Of a DNA stretch of 64,000 bases, positions 55,886 through 64,000 are shown one piece after another. Made by a program: the position numbers and the translations under genes. The stretch is from Siphonodentalium dalli (lineage: Eukaryota; Mollusca; Scaphopoda; Gadilida; Siphonodentaliidae). The number at the start of each line of letters is the position of its first letter. The first letter of the stretch is position 1. Under the pieces are notes generated by a model, which ran no database searches, was not told the origin of the DNA, and saw only the letters and a program-made list of their open reading frames with translations. The stretch lies in assembly GCA_032622095.1 (NCBI GenBank), contig CP136061.1:258326077-258390076 (forward strand), written 5' to 3'.

Positions 55886-58800
55886 GTCGAACGAGTGAAA
55901 TTTTACAGTCGGTTTGCGTCAGACCTGTGCTCATAACCAGAGTTTTTCTTAACCAATTTTTACAGGGGATGCATCAAATTGAAGAGTAATAACATATCTT
56001 TCTAACTATATATGAGGCATTTATGTTACAAAAATTATTTTGGTGTATTTTAACCTGATTGTGGACATTGTAAAACTAATAAAAAAATTAGGCCGGGCCA
56101 AGTTGGATACCTTTCTATAGGATTAAGTATCATAGGGGGTGGGGTCAAATTTTGTTCTGGGGACCTGTGCTCTATTGTGGACAATTATTAAGTTAAATGG
56201 ACACTATTGTATTGTGCCGCCTTGCTTTTGCAGTTATTGAAAATTTTAATTGGGGTTTTGTCCCATTTAGGGCGCACAGGGGGCACTACAGTTCAATCAT
56301 TTCTAACCTGGCTACCATATATGCGAGCCAGGATTCAGCAAAACCGATCGCGATTTTCGTAAAACGCTGTCACTGCGAATTCTTTGGACATTGCGTCACG
56401 AAATTATGAGTGGACGTTTATATGGCCACCGTCCACCTTATGAAATCGACCGATCCAAGAAATCTCGTTCGGAAGAACCCGGATTAGGCCGGATATCATC
56501 GCTTTTATTTTGATATAGAGAGTAATCAATTGGGTGGGACCCCCCCCCCATTTCTTTGAGGGTGGGTTGTATCTATGGGTATTTGAGGCGGCCACCCACC
56601 CTCGTCGTCAAATCACCGATCCGAGAAAACCCGTTCAAAAAGGAAGTGTTATTCCTATTTCCCACGAATACTAAATTCGAGAAAATCCCCAATGTGACAA
56701 AAATGCATCCCATATTTTTAGAACCCATCTACAGTCACACAGCGTTCACAGATGCGATATGGCCAAATAACCTCACGATTAGCGCTAATATCTGAGTTAT
56801 TATTTCAATTCCCCACCAAAACTAAATCCTAGGTAGCTACCATATATACGAGTCAATCTTTTGCGATATTGGGGAATTTGTCGGGTTTAGTTTCAATGGG
56901 GAATCGATTGGTGTGCCCTCCATTGTGGACAATTATTAAGTTAAATGGACACTATTGTATTGTGCCGCCTTGCTTTTGCAATTATTGATAATTTTAATTG
57001 GGGTTTTGTCCCATTAAGGGCGCACAGAGGGCACTACAGTTCAATCATTTCTAACCTGGCTACCATATATGCGAGCCAGGATTCAGCAAAACCGATCGCG
57101 ATTTACGTAAAACGCTGTCACTGCGAATTCTTTGGACATAGCGACACCAAATTATGAGTGGACGTTTATATGGCCACCGTCCACCTTATATAGTCGACCG
57201 ATCCAAGAAATCTCGTTCGGAAGAATCTGGATTAGGCCGGATATCATCGCTTTTATTATGATATAGAGAGTAATCAATTGGGTGGAACCCCCCCCCCAAT
57301 TTCTTTGAGGGTGGGATATATCTATGGGTATTTGAGGCGGCCACCCACCCTCGTCGTCAAATCACCGATCCGAGAAAACCCGTTCAAAAAGGACGTGTTA
57401 TTCCGATTTCCCACGAATACTAAATTCGAGAAAATCCCCAATGTGACAAAAATGCATCCCATATTTATGGAACCCATCTACAGTCACACGGGCGATCACA
57501 AATGTCACCGATACTTCCGCACATATGTTCACAGATGCGATATGGCCAAATAACCTCACGATTAGCGCTAATATCTGAGTTATTATTTCAATTCCCCACC
57601 AAAACTAAATCCTAGGTAGCTACCATATATACGAGTCAATCTTTTGCGATATTGGGGAATTTGTCGGGTTTAGTTTCAATGGGGAATCGATTGGTGTGCC
57701 CTCCATTGTGGACAATTATTAAGTTAAATGGACACTATTGTATTGTGCCGCCTTGCTTTTGCAATTATTGATAATTTTAATTGGGGTTTTGTCCCATTAA
57801 GGGCGCACAGAGGGCACTACAGTTCAATAATTTCTAACCTGGCTACCACATATGCGAGCCAGGATTCAGCAAAACCGATCGCGATTTACGTAAAACGCTG
57901 TCACTGCGAATTCTTTGGACATAGCGACACCAAATTATGAGTGGACGTTTATATGGCCACCGTCCACCTTATATAGTCGACCGATCCAAGAAATCTCGTT
58001 CGGAAGAATCCGGATTAGGCCGGATATCATCGCTTTTATTATGATATAGAGAGTAATCAATTGGGTGGAACCCCCCCCCCCCAATTTCTTTGAGGGTGGG
58101 ATATATCTATGGGTATTTGAGGCGGCCACCCACCCTCGTCGTCAAATCACCGATCCGAGAAAACCCGTTCAAAAAGGACGTGTTATTCCGATTTCCCACG
58201 AATACTAAATTCGAGAAAATCCCCAATGTGACAAAAATGCATCCCATATTTATGGAACCCATCTACAGTCACACGGGCGATCACAAATGTCACCGATACT
58301 TCCGCACATATGTTCACAGATGCGATATGGCCAAATAACCTCACGATTAGCGCTAATATCTGAGTTATTATTTCAATTCCCCACCAAAACTAAACCCTAG
58401 GTAGCTACCATATATACGAGTCAATCTTTTGCGATATTGGGGAATTTGTCGGGTTTAGTTTCAATGGGGAATCGATTGGTGTGCCCTCCATTGTGGTCAA
58501 TTATTAAGTTAAATGGACACTATTGTATTGTGCCGCCTTGCTTTTGCAATTATTGATAATTTTAATTGGAGTTTTGTCCCATTAATGGCGCACAGAGGGC
58601 ACTACAGTTCAATCATTTCTAACCTGGCTACCATATATGCGAGCCAGGATTCAGCAAAACCGATCGCGATTTACGTAAAACGCTGTCACTGCGAATTCTT
58701 TGGACATAACGACACCAAATTATGAGTGGACGTTTATATGTCCACCGTCCACCTTATATAGTCGACCGATCCAAGAAATCTCGTTCGGAAGAATCCGGAT

Positions 58801-61800
58801 TAGGCCGGATATCATCGCTTTTATTATGATATAGAGAGTAATCAATTGGGTGGGACCCCCCCCCCAATTTCTTTGAGGGTGGGATCTATCTATGGGTATT
58901 TGAGGCGGCCACCCACCCTCGTCGTCAAATCACCGATCCGAGAAAACCCGTTCAAAAAGGACGTGTTATTCCGATTTCCCACGAATACTAAATTCGAGAA
59001 AATCCCCAATGTGACAAAAATGCATCCCATATTTATGGAACCCATCTACAGTCACACGGGCGATCACAAATGTCACCGATACTTCCGCACATATGTTGAC
59101 AGATGCGATATGGCCAAATAACCTCACGATTAGCGCTAATATCTGAGTTATTATTTCAATTCCCCACCAAAACTAAACCCTAGGTAGCTACCATATATAC
59201 GAGTCAATCTTTTGCGATATTGGGGAATTTGTCGGGTTTCGTTTCAATGGGGAATCGATTGGTGTGCCCTCTATTGTGGTCAATTATTAAGTTAAATGGA
59301 CACTATTGTATTGTGCCGCCTTGCTTTTGCAATTATTGATAATTTTAATTGGGGTTTTGTCCCATTAAGGGCGCACAGAGGGCACTACATTTCAATCATT
59401 TCTAACCTGGCTACCATATATGCGAGCCAGGATTAAGCAAAACCGATCGCGATTTTCGTAAAACGCTGTCACTGCGAATTCTTTGGACATTGCGTCACCA
59501 AATTATGAGTGGACGTTTATATGGCCACCGTCCACCTTATGTAATCGACCGATCCAAGAAATCTCGTTCGGAAGAACCCGGATTAGGCCGGATATCATCG
59601 CTTTTATTATGATATAGAGAGTAATCAATTGGGTGGGACCCCCCCCCCCCCATTTCTTTGAGGGTGGGTTGTATCTATGGGTATTTGAGGCGGCCACCCA
59701 CCCTCGTCGTCAAATCACCGATCCGAGAAAACCCGTTCAAAAAGGACGTTATTCCGATTTCCCACGAATACTAAATTCGAGAAAATCCCCAATGTGACAA
59801 AAATGCATCCCATATTTATAGAACCCATCTACAGTCACACGGGCGATCACAAGTGTCACCGATACTTCCGCACATATGTTCACAGATGCGATATGGCCAA
59901 ATAACCTCACGATTAGCGCTAATATCTGAGTTATTATTTCAATTCCCCACCAGAACTAAACCCTAGGTAGCTACCATATATACGAGTCAATCTTTTGCGA
60001 TATTGGGGAATTTGTCGGGTTTCGTTTCAATGGGGAATCGATTGGTGTGCCCTCCATTGTGGACAATTATTAAGTTAAATGGACACTATTGTATTCTGCC
60101 GCCTTGCTTTTGCAATTATTGATAATTTTAATTGGGGTTTTGTTCCATTAAGTGCGCACAGAGGGCACTACAGTTCAATCATTTCTAACCTGGCTACCAT
60201 ATATGCGAACCAGGATTCAGCAAAACCAGTCGCGATTTTACGTAAAACGCTGTCACTGCGAATTCTTTGGACATTGCGACACCAAATTATGAGTGGACGT
60301 TTATATGGCCACCGTCCACCTTATGTAATCGACCGATCCAAGAAATCTCGTTCGGAAGAATCCGGATTAGTCCGGATATCGTCGCTTTTATTATGATATA
60401 GAGAGTAATCAATTGGGTGGGACCCCCCCCCCATTTCTTTGAGGGTGGGATGTATCTATGGGTATTTGAGGCGGCCACCCACCCTCGTCGTCAAATCACC
60501 GATCCGAGAAAACCCGTTCAAAAAGGACGTGTTATTCCGATTTCCCACGAATACTAAATTCGAGAAAATCCCCAATGTGACAAAAATGCATCCCATATTT
60601 ATAGAACCCATCTACAATCACACGGGCGATCACAAATGTCACTGATACTTCCGCACATATGTTCACAGATGCGATATGGCCAAATAACCTCACGATTAGC
60701 GCTAATATCTGAGTTATTATTTCAATTCCCCACCAAAACTAAACCCTAGGTAGCTACCATATATACGAGTCAATCTTTTGCGATATTGGGGAATTTGTCG
60801 GGTTTCGTTTCAATGGGGAATCGATTGGTGTGCCCTCTATTGTGGACAATTATTAAGTTAAATGAACACTATTGTATTGTGCCGCCTTGCTTTTGCAATT
60901 ATTGATAATTTTAATTGGGGTTTTGTCCCATTAAGGGCGCACAGAGGGCACTACAGTTCAATCATTTCTAACCTGGCTACCATATATGCGAGCCAGGATT
61001 CAGCAAAACCGATCGCGATTTTACGTAAAACGCTGTCACTGCGAATTCTTTGGACATTGCGACACCAAATTATGAGCGGACGTTTATATGGCCACCGTCC
61101 ACTTTAAGTAGTTGACCGATCCAAGAAATCTCGTTCGAAAGAACCCGGATTAGGCCGGATATCATCGCTTTTATTATGATATAGAGAGTAATCAATTAGG
61201 TGGAACCCCCCCCATTTCTTTGAGGGTGGGATGTATCTATGGGTATTTGAGGCGGCCACCCACCCTCGTCGTCAAATCACCGATCCGAGAAAACCCGTTC
61301 AAAAAGGACGTGTTATTCCGATTTCCCACGAATACTAAATTCGAGAAAATCCCCAATGTGACAAAAATGCATCCCATATTTATAGAACCCATCTACAGTC
61401 ACACGGGCGATCACAAATGTCACCGATACTTCCGCACATATGTTCACAGATGCGATATGGCCAAATAACCTCACGATTAGCGCTAATATCTGAGTTATTA
61501 TTTCAATTCCCCACCAAAACTAAACCCTAGGTAGCTACCATATATACGAGTCAATCTTTTGCGATATTGGGGAATTTGTCGGGTTTCGTTTCAATGGGGA
61601 ATCGATTGGTGTGCCCTCTATTGTGGACAATTATTAAGTTAATTGGACACTATTGTATTGTGCCGCCTTGCTTTTGCAATTATTGATAATTTTAATTGGG
61701 GTTTTGTCCCATTAAGGGCGCACAGAGGGCACTACAGTTCAATCATTTCTAACCTGGCTACCATATATGCGAGCCAGGATTCAGCAAAACCGATCGCGAT

Positions 61801-64000
61801 TTTCGTAACACGCTGTCACTGCGAATTCTTTGGACATTGCGACACCAAATTATGAGTGGACGTTTATATGGCCACCGTCCACCTTATGTAATCGACCGAT
61901 CCAAGAAATCTCGTTCGGAAGAACCCGGATTAGGCCGGATATCATCGCTTTTATTATGATATAGAGAGTAATCAATTGGGTGGGACCCCCCCCCCATTTC
62001 TTTGAGGGTGGGATGTATCTATGGGTATTTGAGGCGGCCACCCACCCTCGTCGTCAAATCACCGATCCGAGAAAACCCGTTCAAAAAGGACGTGTTATTC
62101 CGATTTCCTACGAATACTAAATTCGAGAAAATCCCCAATGTGACAAAAATGCATCCCATATTTATAGAACCCATCTACAGTCACACGGGCGATCACAAAT
62201 GTCACCGATACTTCCGGACATATGTTCACAGATGCGATATGGCCAAATAACCTCACGATTAGCGCTAATATATGAGTTATTATTTCAATTCCCCACCAAA
62301 ACTAAACCCTAGGTAGCTACCATATATACGAGTCAATCTTTTGCGATATTGGGGAATTTGTCGGGTTTCGTTTCAATGGGGAATCGATTGGTGTGCCCTC
62401 TATTGTGGACAATTATTAAGTTAAATGGACACTATTGTATTGTGCCGCCTTGCTTTTGCAATTATTGATAATTTTAATTGGGGTTTTGTCCCATTAAGGG
62501 CGCACGGAGGGCACTACAGTTCAAACATTTCTAACCTGGCTACCATATATGCGAGCCAGGATTCAGCAAAACCGATCGCGATTTTTCGTAAAACGCTGTC
62601 ACTGCGAATTATTTGGACATTGCGACACCAAATTATGAGTGGACGTTTATATGGCCACCGTCCACCTTAGGTAGTCGACCGATCCAGGAAATCTCGTTCG
62701 AAAGAACCCGGATTAGGCTGGATATCATCGCTTTTATTATGATATTGAGAGTAATCAATTGGGTGGGACCCCCCCATTTCTTTGAGGGTGGGATGTATCT
62801 ATGGGTATTTGAGGCGGCCACCCACCCTCGTCGTCAAATCACCGATCCGAGAAAACCCTTTCAAAAAGGACGTGCTATTCCAATTTCCCACGAATACTAA
62901 ATTCGAGAAAATCCCCAATGTGACAAAAATGCATCCCGTATTTATAGAACCCATCTACAATCACACGGGCGATCACAAATGTCACCGATACTTCCGCACA
63001 TATGTTCACAGATGCGATATGGCCAAATAACCTCACGATTAGCGCTAATATCTGAGTTATTATTTCAATTCCCCACCAAAACTAAACCCTAGGTAGCTAC
63101 CATATATACGAGTCAATCTTTTGCGATATTGGGGAATTTGTCGGGTTTCGTTTCAATGGGGAATCGATTGGTGTGCCCTCTATTGGGGACAATTATTAAG
63201 TTAAATCGACACTATTGTATTGTGCCGCCTTGCTTTTGCAATTATTGATAATTTTAATTGGGGTTTTGTCCCATTATGGGCGCACAGAGGGCACTACAGT
63301 TCAATCATTTCTAACCTGGCAACCATATATGCGAGCCAGGATTCAGCAAAACCGATCGCGATTTTACGTAAAACGCTGTCACTGCGAATTCTTTGGACAT
63401 TGCGACACCAAATTATGAGTGGACGTTTATATGGCCACCGTCCACCTTATGTAGTCGACCGATCCAAGAAATCTCTTTCGAAAGAACCCGGATTAGGCGG
63501 GATATCATCGCTTTTATTATGATATAGAGAGTAATCAATTGGGTGAGACCCCCCCCCCCCATTTCGTTGGGGGTGGGTTGTATCTATGGGTATTTGAGGC
63601 GGCCACCCACCCTCGTCGTCAAATCACCGATCCGAGAAAACCCGTTCAAAAAGGACGTGTTATTCCGATTTCCCACGAATACTAAATTCGAGAAAATCCC
63701 TAATGTGACAAAAATGCATCCCATATTTATAGAACCCATCTACAGTCACACGGGCGATCACAAATGTCACCGATACTTCCGCACATATGTTCACAGATGC
63801 GATATGGCCAAATAACCTCACGATTAGCGCTAATATCTGAGTTATTATTTCAATTCCCCACCAAAACTAAACCCTAGGTAGCTACCATATATACGAGTCA
63901 ATCTTTTGCGATATTGGGGAATTTGTCGGGTTTCGTTTCAATGGGGAATCGATTGGTGTGCCCTCTATTGTGGACAATTATTAAGTTAAATGGACACTAT

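Larger units (their letters stand above)
54910..56169. mobile_element. 1,260-bp giant palindromic transposon of the CACAGGTCCCC family
   Basis: Inserted in a short satellite unit, with a perfect 8-bp target duplication CTCTATTG at 54902-54909 and 56170-56177. The two arms (54910-55479 and 55601-56169, about 570 bp each) are inverted copies with only a few differences. They enclose a ~121-bp unique centre. The ends match the 87-bp MITE at 25938-26024. An 8-bp duplication fits hAT-like and some other superfamilies. The TIR sequence does not decide between them. No transposase is recognised. Confidence 0.93.
42666..64000 (+). repeat. Satellite array, ~750/785-bp units, continuing past the right edge
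   Basis: Units begin (arbitrary phase TGGACACTATTG) at about 42901, 43691, 44447, 45242, 46030, 46784, 47533, 48323, 49073, 49859, 51105, 51888, 52667, 53422, 54178, 56197, 56945, 57728, 58513, 59296, 60079, 60862, 61643, 62425, 63205 and 63990. Long units are about 780-795 bp. Short ones (about 750 bp) lack ~34 bp after CAGTCACACGG. Each unit has a variable C run, an ATTAGCGCTAAT palindrome and two GATCCGAGAAAACC-like or GATCCAAGAAATCTC-like blocks. Two open frames recur per unit (about 70 and 82 codons), but their start codon is lost in some units and TTTACG/TTTTACG/TTTTCG indels change frame, so they are not credible genes. Edge units near 42.7-43.1 kb are the most diverged. Confidence 0.97.

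Noticed and set aside
42901-63815. Recurring 70- and 82-codon ORFs in every satellite unit as a tandem gene family
   Set aside because: The start codon is changed in some units (ATTGGAC near 61642, ATCGACA near 63205). One-base indels at TTTCG/TTTACG/TTTTACG change the frame, C-run length changes the upstream extension, and most differences alter amino acids. This fits homogenised non-coding satellite DNA.
42666-64000. Satellite or minisatellite as a CRISPR-like array
   Set aside because: Units are long and repeated in full, with no short repeat/unique spacer alternation, and the window is clearly eukaryotic.

Overview
This window looks like repeat-rich, non-genic DNA from an animal genome, most likely a marine mollusc or other lophotrochozoan. 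The evidence is a tRNA-type SINE with an (AAAC)n tail, Helitron/Helentron-type elements carrying GTCC microsatellites, foldback and hAT-type MITEs, a non-LTR retrotransposon tail, and many ACATGTA motifs. I see no bacterial-style operons, rRNA or functional tRNA. The only convincing host-type coding sequence is one exon on the minus strand near 28.3 kb, and it looks damaged. The species call is inference.

Layout. 1-6.9 kb: an intact SINE (608-891), two opposite-facing relics of one LINE family, and several diverged copies of a dispersed repeat (here called D1). 6.99-15.8 kb: four tandem copies of a 1,457-bp unit. The last copy is inflated by nested insertions: a Helentron-like element, a 1.4-kb hAT-like element and a TTAA-flanked element that itself contains a Helitron. 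15.8-28 kb: palindromes and foldback elements. These include a cluster of TTTGCGCTTAAGCGCAAA palindromes, a 206-bp palindromic MITE, a 75-bp palindrome, a 1.4-kb foldback-like transposon with minisatellite inverted ends and an 8-bp target duplication, and an 87-bp MITE. 28-36.9 kb: the exon, a segmental duplication one copy of which carries a hAT-like insertion while the other is an empty site, a Harbinger-like element, and smaller MITEs. 36.9-42.67 kb: a ~137-bp minisatellite, part of it in a near-identical 2.1-kb tandem duplication whose junction holds a 120-bp inverted fragment. 42.67-64 kb: a satellite array of ~26 units (about 785 or 750 bp) running off the right edge, interrupted by a 1,260-bp giant palindromic transposon of the same family as the 87-bp MITE.

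The parts are linked by mobile-element and recombination history, not by a gene pathway. The satellite contains, in opposite orientation, recognisable pieces of the neighbouring minisatellite unit. The CACAGGTCCCC foldback family occurs both as a minimal 87-bp copy and as a 1,260-bp copy whose two arms each carry the same ~93-97-codon ORF. Boundaries of nested elements were set by comparing paralogous copies within the window, so many of them are directly visible. Superfamily names rest on target-duplication length and terminal sequence and remain inference.
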